Of a stretch of DNA of 64,000 nt, positions 1 through 11,029 are shown in pieces. The notes under the pieces are model-generated. The model was not told the origin of the DNA and made no database searches. It saw nothing but the letters and a program-made list of their open reading frames with translations. How positions within the stretch are numbered: position 1 is the stretch's first letter; the number at the start of each line of letters is the position of its first letter. The position numbers were made by a program, and so were the translations under genes. The DNA lies in the NCBI RefSeq assembly GCF_003207795.1, contig NZ_NIRT01000007.1, positions 62,001 through 126,000 of the forward strand, written 5' to 3'. The DNA is from Komagataeibacter nataicola (GTDB lineage Bacteria > Pseudomonadota > Alphaproteobacteria > Acetobacterales > Acetobacteraceae).

Positions 1-1121
1 CCGCCTTCAAGGATCACGTCGCGCACGCCTTCGGGCAGATCTTCCCAGGGCGTGTCCATCGATACGCCGTAATGCCTGGCGATGGAGGCGAGCGTCTGGG
101 TATAGTACGGACTCTGGCTGTTGCGCCACGGCGCTATGGCGCCTGCACCAAGCGAGAGCGATTCGTCAGGCACGATCAGGCGCGGGTCGAAAAAGGTTTC
201 CTGCCCGATGCCATCGCAGGCCGGGCACGCGCCCTGCGGGGCGTTAAACGAGAACAGGCGCGGCTCGACTTCCTCGAGCGTAAAGCCGCTGACCGGGCAG
301 GCGAAACGCGAGGAAAAGACCGTGCGCGGGGCTTCCTCATCGTCTTTGGCGCCCTTCACCACTTCCTCCGCATAGACCAGCCCGTCAGACAGGCCGAGCG
401 CGGTCTCGAAACTGTCGGCCAGGCGGCTTTCAATGCCTTCCTTGACCACGATGCGGTCCACCACCGCTTCCACCGTGTGGCGCAGGCGGCGGTTGAGTTC
501 GGGCACCTCGTCAATGGTGTAGAGCGTGCCGTCCACCTTGGCGCGGGTGAAGCCCTTGCGCTGGAGGTCGGCCAGTTCCTTTTTACATTCGCCCTTGCGG
601 TCGCGCAGCACCGGGGCCAGCAGCATCAGCCGCGTGCCCTCGGGCATGGCCATGACGCGATCAACCATCTGGCTGATGGTCTGCGCCTCGATCGGCAGGC
701 CGGTGGCGGGCGAATAGGGCACGCCAGCGCGCGCCCACAGAAGGCGCATGTAGTCATGCACCTCCGTCACCGTGCCGACGGTGGAGCGGGGATTCTTGGA
801 TGTGGTCTTCTGCTCGATGGAGATGGCGGGAGACAGCCCCTCGATCGAATCGACATCAGGCTTGCCCATCAGCTCAAGGAACTGCCGCGCATAGGCCGAG
901 AGGCTTTCAACGTAGCGGCGCTGGCCCTCGGCATAGACCGTATCGAACGCAAGCGACGACTTGCCCGAGCCGGACAGGCCGGTCATGACCGTCAGCGCGT
1001 CACGCGGGATGTCCACATCGACATTTTTAAGGTTATGCGCGCGGGCACCCCGCACGCGAATGGACTGCTGGCTGACATGCTGCCCCGCCGGAACCTGCCC
1101 CGGACGCGAAGAAACGCTCAT
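1..1121 (-). CDS. uvrA: UvrABC excision nuclease subunit A (N-terminal part; 3' end outside window)
   Basis: Damage-recognition ATPase of nucleotide excision repair, working with UvrB and UvrC on cytoplasmic DNA. About 373 N-terminal residues are present, compared with roughly 950 in the family. The ATG at 1121 gives MSVSSRPG, then an ABC Walker A motif GLSGSGKS at residues 48-55, followed by the typical [19 protein letters not shown] block. The first zinc-finger position reads CPVSGF then CPACDGIG, so the second of the usual four cysteines is serine. The protein runs off the left edge of the window. It diverges from ssb across 269 bases. Identity is certain from the conserved blocks; only the end is missing. 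Confidence 0.97.
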   Translation of the reverse strand, partial: MSVSSRPGQVPAGQHVSQQSIRVRGARAHNLKNVDVDIPRDALTVMTGLSGSGKSSLAFDTVYAEGQRRYVESLSAYARQFLELMGKPDVDSIEGLSPAISIEQKTTSKNPRSTVGTVTEVHDYMRLLWARAGVPYSPATGLPIEAQTISQMVDRVMAMPEGTRLMLLAPVLRDRKGECKKELADLQRKGFTRAKVDGTLYTIDEVPELNRRLRHTVEAVVDRIVVKEGIESRLADSFETALGLSDGLVYAEEVVKGAKDDEEAPRTVFSSRFACPVSGFTLEEVEPRLFSFNAPQGACPACDGIGQETFFDPRLIVPDESLSLGAGAIAPWRNSQSPYYTQTLASIARHYGVSMDTPWEDLPEGVRDVILEG

Positions 1122-1390
1122 GAACTCTCCCTGTTCCGATCCCGTAGGGGGTGCGGATGCTGGCCACGATATCCGGCCCTGTCATATCTGGTCCCGCCAG
1201 TCCATTCGGACAAGGGTCGCGCTGCCATGACGCATGCGCGCAGACGCCGCACGCCCACTCGCATTTTATACGGCAATCCTTTAAGATCGCCGCACCTCTA
1301 TTCGCCACGGCAGCCTGACAGGCGGCAAGCGTGGCAACCGGCGGGGCCAGCAGGCCGCGATCCGCCGGACCCATATTCGAAGGACAGCAT

Positions 1391-1927
1391 ATGGCGGGCA
1401 GCGTCAACAAGGTCATTCTGGTCGGCAATCTGGGCAAGGACCCCGAAGTGCGGAACAGCCAGAGCGGGGCGAAGATCGTCTCGCTTACCCTGGCCACGAG
1501 CGATACATGGAATGACCGCGCTTCGGGCGAGCGGCGCGAGCGCACCGAATGGCACCGGGTCGTCATCTTCAACGAGCGCCTTGGCGATGTGGCCGAGCGC
1601 TTCCTGCGCAAGGGCCGCAAGGTCTATCTCGAAGGCACGCTGCAGACACGCAAATGGACCGACCAGAGCGGCCAGGACCGCTACACCACCGAGGTGGTGA
1701 TCGACCGCTTCCGTGGCGAGCTGGTGCTGCTTGACAGCAACCGCGGCGGTGATTCGGGCGGTGGCGACGACATGGGCGGCGGCTATGGCGGCGGTGGTGG
1801 TGGCGGCTACAGCGCGCCCGCGCGCAGCAGCCAGCCCCAGCGCAACGAGCGCCCCGCCGGTGGCGGTGGCGGCGGATGGGATGCCCCCGCCGGTGGCAGC
1901 GACCTGGACGACGAAATTCCGTTCTGA
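1391..1927 (+). CDS. ssb: Single-stranded DNA-binding protein
   Basis: Binds single-stranded DNA during replication, recombination and repair. The start at 1391 (MAGSVNKVILVGNLG) is chosen over an upstream in-frame ATG at 1331 because AGGA lies at 1381-1384 and because SSB proteins begin this way. The product is 178 residues. The OB fold covers about residues 1-110 (KVILVGNLGKDPEVR, then WHRVVIFNERL). A Gly/Ser-rich linker follows, with poly-Gly stretches near 1740-1880. The acidic C-terminal tip DLDDEIPF is the protein-interaction tail of SSB. The gene diverges from uvrA, a common alphaproteobacterial arrangement. gyrA follows after 162 bases that contain a candidate terminator hairpin. Confidence 0.97.
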   Translation: MAGSVNKVILVGNLGKDPEVRNSQSGAKIVSLTLATSDTWNDRASGERRERTEWHRVVIFNERLGDVAERFLRKGRKVYLEGTLQTRKWTDQSGQDRYTTEVVIDRFRGELVLLDSNRGGDSGGGDDMGGGYGGGGGGGYSAPARSSQPQRNERPAGGGGGGWDAPAGGSDLDDEIPF

Positions 1928-1935
1928 GCCGCTCC

Positions 1936-1968
1936 TGCCCCCTGCGCGGCGCTTCGCGCCGGGGGGCA
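1936..1968 (+). terminator. Candidate hairpin terminator after ssb
   Basis: TGCCCCC at 1936-1942 pairs with GGGGGCA at 1962-1968. An inner stem GGCGC/GCGCC closes a TTC loop. No T-run follows, so it may be a weak or Rho-assisted stop or only a 3'-end stabilising hairpin. Confidence 0.4.
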
Positions 1969-2089
1969 AGCCATGCTATAGATCAAGCAGGGATATGATG
2001 GCCGCCAACCGCGCCATGCCTGCCTTCCGCTCCACCCCCCGCAGCCCCGTGGCCGCGGGGGCGGATAACCCTGACATGACGGAACTGCC

Positions 2090-4868
<2,779 letters not shown>

Positions 4869-4876
<8 letters not shown>

Positions 4877-5381
4877 GGCCGCCCCCGCCCGCACCGGTTT
4901 CTATCCGGGCACGTTCGATCCCGTGACCTGCGGGCACATGGATATTATCGAACGGGCTGCGGGGCTGATGGACCGGCTGGTGATCGGGGTGGCCGAAAAC
5001 CCCGACAAGCACCCGCTCCTGCCGCTAGATGAGCGGATCATGTGCCTGCGCACCGATATCGCCCCGCTCAACGCGGGGCGGGCCATGCCCATTACCGTTG
5101 TCGGTTTTACGGGGCTGGTGGTGCATGCGGCGCGTACGCATGGGGCGCATGCAATCATTCGCGGGCTGCGGGCGGTTGCGGATTTCGAATACGAGAACCA
5201 GATGTTCGGTATGAACCAGCACATGGCCCCGGACATTGATACGCTGTTCCTCATGGCGCGCGAGGGGCACCAGTACGTCTCCTCTCGGCTGGTGAAGGAA
5301 ATCGCGAAGCTGGATGGGGACATTTCCGGTTTTGTTCCCCCCTTTACGCGCAGGCACATCCTGAGCCGCCTGCGCGGCTGA
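4869..5381 (+). CDS. coaD: Phosphopantetheine adenylyltransferase
   Basis: Transfers AMP from ATP to 4'-phosphopantetheine to form dephospho-CoA, the penultimate step of coenzyme A synthesis. The product is 170 residues, a normal length. The N-terminus [18 protein letters not shown] holds the nucleotidyltransferase motif [21 protein letters not shown] near residue 138 matches the conserved SS-x-VKE segment. The ATG at 4869 lies inside the end of gyrA (8-base overlap), implying translational coupling. An in-frame start at 4797 would add 24 residues unlike the family and was not used. Confidence 0.95.
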
Positions 5382-5445
5382 CGGGCCGGAGCCGCGCCTT
5401 GCGCGCCCCTGCCCTCCCACACCCCTATTTACGAAACGGATCACG

Positions 5446-5937
5446 ATGTCTGCTACAGAAAACAAGTCCGACCTGATCAACGTCGATCTCAAGACAGGAC
5501 GGGTGGTGATCCGCCTGCGTCCCGACATTGCGCCGCTTGCGGCAGAGCGCATCCGCACGCTGGCGGCGGAAGGCTTTTACGACAACACGCCTTTCCACCG
5601 CGTGATCCATGGCTTCATGGCGCAGGGCGGCGACCCCACGGGCACCGGCACCTCGGGCAGCAAGCTGCCGGACCTGAAGGCCGAGTTCACCAACAAGGCC
5701 AAGTTCGAGCGCGGCACGGTGGGCATGGCCCGCACCATGAACCCCAACAGCGCGAACAGCCAGTTCTTCATCATGTTCGAGCCCTCGCCGCACCTTGATG
5801 GCCAGTACACCATCGTGGGCCAGGTGATTGAAGGCATGGACCATATCGACCAGATCAAGCGCGGCGCGGGCCAGAGCGGCATGGTGCAGGACCCCGACCG
5901 CATCATCAAGATGCGCCCGGCCGACGCCGAGGCCTGA
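5446..5937 (+). CDS. ppiB: Cyclophilin-type peptidyl-prolyl cis-trans isomerase
   Basis: Catalyses cis-trans isomerisation of X-Pro bonds during protein folding. No signal peptide is visible, so it is probably cytoplasmic. The product has 163 residues and all the usual cyclophilin blocks: FHRVI with the catalytic arginine, MAQGGDPTGTG, NSANSQFFI and HLDGQYTIVGQV. It lies 64 bases after coaD on the same strand and may share its transcript. An 11-bp hairpin follows the stop. The symbol is given by class; which paralogue it is cannot be told here. Confidence 0.93.
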   Translation: MSATENKSDLINVDLKTGRVVIRLRPDIAPLAAERIRTLAAEGFYDNTPFHRVIHGFMAQGGDPTGTGTSGSKLPDLKAEFTNKAKFERGTVGMARTMNPNSANSQFFIMFEPSPHLDGQYTIVGQVIEGMDHIDQIKRGAGQSGMVQDPDRIIKMRPADAEA

Positions 5938-5948
5938 TCGGCCACACC

Positions 5949-5978
5949 GCCGGGTGGCGCGCCCTGCCGCCGCCCGGC
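5949..5978 (+). terminator. Candidate hairpin after ppiB
   Basis: GCCGGGTGGCG at 5949-5959 pairs with CGCCGCCCGGC at 5968-5978, an 11-bp stem with one T-G wobble and an 8-base loop. No T-run follows, so Rho-independent activity is uncertain. Confidence 0.45.
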
Positions 5979-6010
5979 ACCATTGGACCTGCATAAACGG
6001 CACGCGCAGG

Positions 6011-6037
6011 TTGACACTCCCGCCGTGGATGTTTAGA
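6011..6037 (+). promoter_or_regulatory. Candidate promoter for tRNA-Lys
   Basis: A perfect TTGACA -35 hexamer at 6011-6016 is followed after 15 bases by TTTAGA, a weak -10. It lies about 70 bases upstream of the tRNA gene on the same strand. The spacer is short, so the -10 assignment is tentative. Confidence 0.45.
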
Positions 6038-6103
6038 GACCTGCCCAAGGCGCCATGCCCCGGTCTGACCGGCAGGCCTGGCCCCTTGATGAACAGGTCA
6101 TGT

Positions 6104-6179
6104 GAGCCGGTAGCTCAGTCGGTAGAGCATTCGACTTTTAATCGAATGGTCGTGGGTTCGAATCCCACCCGGCTCACCA
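6104..6179 (+). tRNA. tRNA-Lys (anticodon TTT)
   Basis: A full cloverleaf can be drawn. The acceptor stem GAGCCGG pairs with CCGGCTC, the D stem is GCTC/GAGC, the anticodon stem is TTCGA/TCGAA with loop CTTTTAA, and the T stem is GTGGG/CCCAC with loop TTCGAAT. The discriminator A and an encoded CCA end at 6179. The anticodon TTT at 6137-6139 decodes Lys AAA/AAG. Length is 76 bases. Confidence 0.97.
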
Positions 6180-6634
6180 GGACCCTCCCCCTTCCCTGCT
6201 TTCTGTGGCCTCCGCGCCCCTGTTACCGCCCGTTGCGCAGCGTGGGCGGTTTTGTTCGTGCATGCCTGCGCGAATGCGCGGCGCCGCAACCTTATTACCG
6301 TCAAATCTCGATATGAGCGCCATGGGCCACCCTGACCTGTGGGGATGCGTCGTGGCCGGGCGCGGGCTTTCATGGACCAGGCGGGCTATGGCAAAATGCG
6401 TTTTCAGATAATTTTATATTCGTTTTAATAATTAAGTTATCTTATCGCTAATTTTTTTATAATTTTATGTCTTGATCTGGGTCCATTTTTGTAAATAAAT
6501 GGCCTTCCGCCATGCGGTCACAGGATATTCGCACATTCCGGCCGCTTTCCCTCCCGCTATCGTTGCCGGTGCAATGGATGGCGAGCCTGCCCCGGCACAG
6601 GCCAGCGCAGGTGCTTCAAAGTCTGTGAGATCCC
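6180..6634. promoter_or_regulatory. Gene-free stretch with AT-rich island upstream of edd
   Basis: No supportable gene. About 6403-6500 is strikingly AT-rich (runs of TTTTA, TAATTAA and ATTTTTTTATAA) in an otherwise GC-rich window. CCATTT at 6483-6488 and AAATGG at 6497-6502 can form a small hairpin. The island probably contains the edd promoter, but no clean -35/-10 pair could be fixed. Confidence 0.5.
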
Positions 6635-8473
6635 ATGAGCCTGCACCCCGTCCTGACCGCCGTGACCGAGCGGGTCATCACCCGCTCGGCCCGCACCCGC
6701 AGGGCCTATCTGGACCTGATTGCCCGCGAGCGTGAAAACGGCATTAGCCGCCCGCGCCTGGCCTGCGGCAACCTGGCCCACGCCATTGCCGCCTCGGGCA
6801 ACGACAAGGCGGGCCTGCGCGCGGCAGGCGGCATGAATGTGGGCATCATCACCGCCTATAACGACATGCTCTCCGCCCATCAGCCCTATGGCCGCTACCC
6901 TGACCAGATCAAGCTGTTCGCGCGTGAGGTGGGTGGCACGGCACAGGTGGCAGGCGGCACCCCCGCCATGTGCGATGGCGTGACGCAGGGCCAGCCGGGC
7001 ATGGAAATCTCGCTGTTCAGCCGTGATGTCATTGCGCTGTCCACTGCTGTCGGGCTGAGCCATGGCATGTATGAAGGCGTGGCCATGCTGGGCATATGCG
7101 ACAAGATCGTGCCCGGCCTGCTCATGGGCGCGCTGCGCTTTGGCCACCTGCCCACCATCCTGATTCCGTCCGGCCCCATGCCATCGGGCCTGCCCAATAG
7201 CGAGAAGCAGCGCATCCGCCAGCTTTATGCCGAGGGCAAGGTGGGCAAGGACAAACTGATGGATGCGGAATCCGAATCCTACCACGCGGCGGGCACCTGC
7301 ACTTTCTATGGCACGGCCAACACCAACCAGATGCTGATGGAGGTGATGGGCCTGCACCTGCCCGGCTCCTCCTTCGTGCCGCCCAACAGCAGGCTGCGAC
7401 AGGAGCTGACCCGTGCCGCCATCCACCGCCTGAGCGAGATCGGCGCGCGCGGCGAAGATTATCGCCCGCTGGGGCTGTGCGTGGATGAACGCGCCATTGT
7501 CAACGCCGCCGTGGGCCTGCTGGCCACGGGCGGCTCGACCAACCTTGCCATCCACATCCCCGCCATGGCGCGGGCGGCGGGCATCATCATCGACTGGACT
7601 GACCTCGACCAGCTCTCGGCCATCGTGCCGCAACTCACCCGCGTCTACCCCAACGGGTCGGAGGATGTGAACGCCTTCCATGACGTGGGCGGCATGCCCA
7701 GCCTGATCGGCTCGCTGCTTGATGCGGGGCTGCTGCACCCCGATATCCTGACCGTGGCCCGTGGCGGCTTCAGTGAATACCGCAGGAAGCCCGAACTGCG
7801 TGACGATAAGGTCGTGTGGGAAGATGCAGGTCCCTCCACCAACGAAAACATCCTGCGCGCGCCCGCCAATCCCTTCCGCGCCGATGGCGGCATGAAGGTG
7901 ATGGAAGGCAATCTGGGGCGCGGCATCTACAAGACCAGTTCCGTCGCCCCCGAGCGCTGGACCATCGAGGCTCCGGCCGCCGTGTTCGATCATCAGGAAG
8001 ATGTGCTGACCGCCTTCCGCGACGGCAAACTCGACCGCGACGTGGTGGTGGTCGTGCGCTTTCAGGGCCCGGCCGCCAATGGCATGCCCGAACTGCACAA
8101 GCTTACCCCCACCCTGGCGGTGTTGCAGGACCGGGGGCACAAGGTCGCTCTCGTAACCGATGGCCGCATGTCGGGTGCGAGTGGCAAGGTGCCCGCCGCC
8201 ATCCATATCGGCCCGGAAGCCTATGTGGGCGGCCCGCTCTCGCTGCTGCGCGATGGCGATGTAGTGCGCGTGTGCGCCCGGACTGGCCGCATCGAGGCAC
8301 TGGTGGAACCTGGTGTAATGGCCGACCGCACACCTGCCCGCCCGCCTGCGCCGCAGTTCGGCACCGGGCGCGAACTGTTCGCGCTGATGCGTAATCACGT
8401 GGACCTGCCCGAGCAGGGGGCCTCGGCCATTCTTGCCTCCATGGACCACATGGCGGCACAACAGAACGCGTGA
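6635..8473 (+). CDS. edd: Phosphogluconate dehydratase (Entner-Doudoroff)
   Basis: Dehydrates 6-phosphogluconate to 2-keto-3-deoxy-6-phosphogluconate, the first committed Entner-Doudoroff step. It is a cytoplasmic Fe-S dehydratase of the IlvD/Edd family. The 612 residues match the family length. [13 protein letters not shown] (about residue 109) and [15 protein letters not shown] (about residue 223) carry the cluster-binding cysteines; [17 protein letters not shown] is the conserved C-terminal block. It is followed at once by eda, so the two enzymes form one unit. Acetic acid bacteria lack a complete standard glycolysis and use this route, which fits the suggested host. Confidence 0.97.
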   Translation: MSLHPVLTAVTERVITRSARTRRAYLDLIARERENGISRPRLACGNLAHAIAASGNDKAGLRAAGGMNVGIITAYNDMLSAHQPYGRYPDQIKLFAREVGGTAQVAGGTPAMCDGVTQGQPGMEISLFSRDVIALSTAVGLSHGMYEGVAMLGICDKIVPGLLMGALRFGHLPTILIPSGPMPSGLPNSEKQRIRQLYAEGKVGKDKLMDAESESYHAAGTCTFYGTANTNQMLMEVMGLHLPGSSFVPPNSRLRQELTRAAIHRLSEIGARGEDYRPLGLCVDERAIVNAAVGLLATGGSTNLAIHIPAMARAAGIIIDWTDLDQLSAIVPQLTRVYPNGSEDVNAFHDVGGMPSLIGSLLDAGLLHPDILTVARGGFSEYRRKPELRDDKVVWEDAGPSTNENILRAPANPFRADGGMKVMEGNLGRGIYKTSSVAPERWTIEAPAAVFDHQEDVLTAFRDGKLDRDVVVVVRFQGPAANGMPELHKLTPTLAVLQDRGHKVALVTDGRMSGASGKVPAAIHIGPEAYVGGPLSLLRDGDVVRVCARTGRIEALVEPGVMADRTPARPPAPQFGTGRELFALMRNHVDLPEQGASAILASMDHMAAQQNA

Positions 8474-8502
8474 ACCCAAACGCCTTGCACAAGGAAGCCG
8501 AC

Positions 8503-9117
8503 ATGGCCCGCATTGAAGAGATCATGACCCTTGCCCCGGTTATTCCGGTGCTGGTCATTCACGACCCCGCCCATGCCCGCCCGGTGGCCGAGGCCCTTGT
8601 GGCCGGTGGCCTGCGCGCGCTGGAAGTGACCCTGCGCACCGACTGCGCGCTGGAAGTGATTGCCGAGATGGCCAAGGTGGAAGGCGCTGTTGTGGGCGCT
8701 GGCACCGTGCTGAACGGTGATGACCTCAAGCGCTCGGTCGATGCCGGTGCCCGCTTCATTGTCAGCCCCGGCCTGACCACGGGTGTTGCACAGGCGGCAC
8801 GGGCGAGCGACGTGCCGCTGCTGCCCGGCACGGCGAATGCCAGCGACATCATGCGCGGGATGGATCTTGGGCTGACGCATTTCAAGTTCTTCCCCGCCAC
8901 GGCAGCCGGCGGCCTCCCGGCGCTCAAGGCGCTGTCAGCCCCGTTTGGTCAGGCGCGGTTCTGCCCCACCGGCGGTATCAAGGCCGAGACCGCAGCCGAA
9001 TGGCTGGGCCTGCCTTCCGTGCTATGCGTGGGCGGGTCGTGGCTGGTGCCCGCAGGCGCGCCGGATGTGGCGACCATTATGGCGCGCGCGAAGCAGGCGG
9101 CAAGCCTGAAAGGCTGA
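8503..9117 (+). CDS. eda: 2-keto-3-deoxy-6-phosphogluconate aldolase
   Basis: Cleaves KDPG to pyruvate and glyceraldehyde-3-phosphate. It forms a class I (Schiff base) TIM barrel. The start at 8503 (MARIEEIM) is preferred because AAGGA lies 7 bases upstream; a GTG at 8470 inside edd would add 11 residues with no ribosome site. The product has 204 residues, as in E. coli-type enzymes. ALEVTLRT contains the catalytic Glu and FKFFPA the Schiff-base Lys; CPTGGI is the phosphate-binding loop. The gene is 29 bases downstream of edd and is followed by a dispersed two-hairpin element that probably ends the transcript. Confidence 0.96.
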   Translation: MARIEEIMTLAPVIPVLVIHDPAHARPVAEALVAGGLRALEVTLRTDCALEVIAEMAKVEGAVVGAGTVLNGDDLKRSVDAGARFIVSPGLTTGVAQAARASDVPLLPGTANASDIMRGMDLGLTHFKFFPATAAGGLPALKALSAPFGQARFCPTGGIKAETAAEWLGLPSVLCVGGSWLVPAGAPDVATIMARAKQAASLKG

Positions 9118-9124
9118 TACAGGT

Positions 9125-9205
9125 AAACGTTTTTGGGTGCCGCCTTTTTTCAAAAAGGCGGCATTCCTCGAAGCTTTTTGAAAAAGCTTCACCAAAAACT
9201 TCTTT
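9125..9205 (+). repeat. Dispersed two-hairpin element, copy 1
   Basis: GCCGCCTTTTT/AAAAAGGCGGC hairpin, then AAGCTTTTT/AAAAAGCTT hairpin, flanked by outer arms (GTTTTTGGGTG and CACCAAAAAC). It lies between convergent eda and alkB. Orientation: GC-rich hairpin first on the plus strand. Confidence 0.9.
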
Positions 9206-9222
9206 ACGGTGAATAAGACTTC

Positions 9223-9879
9223 CTACCACACCCGCCGAAAGGTCAGGTTATAGCGGCACGGTCCCGTAACCGGGTGCTGACCTGCCCGTAGCGGCGCGAT
9301 GCCGTGGAAGACACGCCGCGACGGGCCACCCCACACCACCACATCCCCATGTAGCAGCGCAATGCGGCGCACCGGGTCCGCACGCCGCAACCCGCCCCAC
9401 TGAAAAATGGCAGGCAGGCCGAAGGACACGGAGACAACCGGCGCATCAGCCCGCTCGTCATCATCCTGATGCAGCCCCATCCGCGCGCCGGGGCGGTAGC
9501 CGTTGATCAGGCAGGTATCGGGTGCGAAGTCCTCATGCCCCGCAAGCCTTGCTGCCGCGATGGCCCAGTCCCGCCACGCATGGGGCAGCGCAGGCCAGGG
9601 CTGGTGGGTCATGGGGTCGCGGGTTTCATAACGATGGCCCTGCGCGTCACTGCACCAGCCTGCCACCCCGCAACAGGTCATGGCGACCGACATGCTACCG
9701 CCGCCCGCCGTTGTCATGCGCCGGAAAGGTGAAAGCCGGGCAATCTGTTTAATCCCCGCCAGCATATCCTGCGCCTGCGGGGCAGCATGGCCGCGCAGAA
9801 CCATAGCCCCGGCATCAAGCACTTCATGCTTCGGCGCGGATGCAGGCGGTGGGTCGAGCATGAATTCCTGCTGCGCCAT
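9223..9879 (-). CDS. alkB: AlkB-type alpha-ketoglutarate-dependent DNA repair dioxygenase
   Basis: Oxidatively removes methyl groups from N1-methyladenine and N3-methylcytosine in DNA, using Fe(II) and 2-oxoglutarate. The product has 218 residues, close to E. coli AlkB. NGYRPGARMGLHQDDDE supplies the HxD iron ligands, RRVFHGIAPL the distal His, and RYNLTFRR the 2-oxoglutarate/substrate arginines. The start at 9879 (MAQQEFMLD) is preferred over an in-frame ATG at 9996, because the extra 39 codons run through a degenerate dispersed repeat and are not protein-like. The gene is convergent with eda. Confidence 0.93.
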   Translation of the reverse strand: MAQQEFMLDPPPASAPKHEVLDAGAMVLRGHAAPQAQDMLAGIKQIARLSPFRRMTTAGGGSMSVAMTCCGVAGWCSDAQGHRYETRDPMTHQPWPALPHAWRDWAIAAARLAGHEDFAPDTCLINGYRPGARMGLHQDDDERADAPVVSVSFGLPAIFQWGGLRRADPVRRIALLHGDVVVWGGPSRRVFHGIAPLRAGQHPVTGPCRYNLTFRRVW

Positions 9880-9935
9880 GCCGTGTCTTCCCCCCTGTGC
9901 CTTGCTGCGCACCGTAAGCGTGTATTTATTCCCAA

Positions 9936-10001
9936 GTGATGCCGGTTTTTTAAAAAGGCAGTGCTGTTCGAAGCTTTTTGAAAAGCCTTTCCACAAAAAA
10001 A
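9936..10001 (+). repeat. Dispersed two-hairpin element, copy 2 (degenerate)
   Basis: A decayed copy with shortened first hairpin (GCC...GGC around T/A runs) and second hairpin AAGCTTTTTGAAAAGCCTT, ending CCACAAAAAA. It lies between the tandem minus-strand genes for the DUF2076 protein and alkB. Same orientation as copy 1. Confidence 0.6.
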
Positions 10002-10049
10002 AGGGACACCCGCAACGGATGCCCCTTTCCCTGTCAGGACAGAGCTCAC

Positions 10050-10820
10050 TCAGAAGCTGTTATCATCGCCCGCGTCAAACCCGCCACCGTCGAAACCGCC
10101 ATCATCGCCACCGGCATCAAAACCGGAATCCGCCGTGGTCCCGCCACCGGCAAACGGATCAGCGCCGCCAGTACCTGCAGTGCTGTCACCGTAGTTGTTG
10201 TTGATGATGGTCTCGCCCGTGCCGCCCTGGGGCATGCCGCTGGCAAAGCCGCCATCATCATGGTGCCCGCTAAACAGGCCGGTCAGTGCGTTGCCCATCA
10301 TCATGCCACCGGCCACACCGGCCGCAGTGGTCAGGGCCGAGCCAAGGAAGCCCGAGCCGCCCGAGCGGAACATGCCCGGCTGCATGCCCTGCGGGTAGAC
10401 CGGCTGCGGCGGCGGGCTGGACGGTGCAGCCCCACCCCAGCCCGGCGGGGGCGCTGCCTGCTGCGTGCGCTGGCCGCCGCCAAAAATGCCGCTGAGGAAG
10501 CCGCCACCGCTGCCACCCGATGCCTGCTGCGGCGGCACCTGCTGCTGCATCTGCTGAATCTGCTGCTGCGCCTGCTGGAGCTGCCACTGGAGCTGGCGAA
10601 TCCGGTTCTGCGCCTCGGCAAGGGCCGCTTCCTGCACCACGGCGGTCTGGGTGATGCGGTAGCGGGCTTCAGGATATTTCTGGAACATCTGCCCGATATA
10701 CTGATCGGCCTGCGGGTCGATCGGCGGGAGGGCATTTGTCGTCTGCGGCACGCTACCGGGGGCATTGCCCCCCACGCGGGCAAAAAACTGTGTGATCAGT
10801 TCGCGTTCCTGGTCATTCAT
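10050..10820 (-). CDS. DUF2076 domain protein
   Basis: 256 residues. The N-terminus MNDQERELITQFFARVGG and a following coiled-coil Gln-rich stretch (LQWQLQQAQQQIQQMQQQV, about residues 75-95) match the DUF2076 family of alphaproteobacteria, whose role is unknown to me. A Gly-rich hydrophobic segment near the middle (GFLGSALTTAAGVAGGMMMGNALTG) resembles a glycine zipper that could insert in or contact membrane. The C-terminus is Asp/Gly-rich and ends in DDNSF. No classical signal peptide. The start at 10820 is chosen because the in-frame extension to 10958 is unlike the family. It diverges from glyQ across about 210 bases. Confidence 0.8.
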   Translation of the reverse strand: MNDQERELITQFFARVGGNAPGSVPQTTNALPPIDPQADQYIGQMFQKYPEARYRITQTAVVQEAALAEAQNRIRQLQWQLQQAQQQIQQMQQQVPPQQASGGSGGGFLSGIFGGGQRTQQAAPPPGWGGAAPSSPPPQPVYPQGMQPGMFRSGGSGFLGSALTTAAGVAGGMMMGNALTGLFSGHHDDGGFASGMPQGGTGETIINNNYGDSTAGTGGADPFAGGGTTADSGFDAGGDDGGFDGGGFDAGDDNSF

Positions 10821-10890
10821 CCTGTCTGTCCTGCCTTGGGCTGGGATACCGTATCCCTGCTGATGTGGTCCGTGCGGGCGCAATAAGCAA

Positions 10891-10951
10891 GGCCCCCACC
10901 TGCCATGCGGGGCCGTTTTGGGCGTATGGCACGCCCGACCTTCCGGTCGGG
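10891..10951 (+). promoter_or_regulatory. Two hairpins in the glyQ upstream region
   Basis: Hairpin 1: GGCCCC at 10891-10896 pairs with GGGGCC at 10909-10914, followed by GTTTT, which looks like a terminator or attenuator on the plus strand. Hairpin 2: CCCGACC at 10934-10940, loop TTCC, GGTCGGG at 10945-10951. Both precede glyQ by 80-140 bases. Confidence 0.45.
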
Positions 10952-10981
10952 GCCGCATAACGGTATGCTGTCCGGCGATTT

Positions 10982-10997
10982 TGCGCCAGATGGCGCA
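10982..10997. promoter_or_regulatory. Perfect 7-bp dyad (operator-like) before glyQ
   Basis: TGCGCCA, two bases (GA), then TGGCGCA: a perfect inverted repeat centred about 40 bases upstream of the glyQ ATG. This is the size of a dimeric-regulator operator, but no regulator can be named from the sequence. Confidence 0.4.
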
Positions 10998-11029
10998 GAC
11001 CTCTACCCGTTTAGCGGAGCATCTCGTTC

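Noticed and set aside
1132-1146. Possible LexA (SOS) box between uvrA and ssb, GTTC-N7-GTAG
   Set aside because: Only the first half matches the alphaproteobacterial GTTC-N7-GTTC pattern; too weak to call.
6098-6373. Minus-strand open frame ending in a stretch reading GGIRTHDHSIKSRMLYRLSY
   Set aside because: This is the translation of the antisense strand of tRNA-Lys, a well-known false protein call; no ribosome site or family support.
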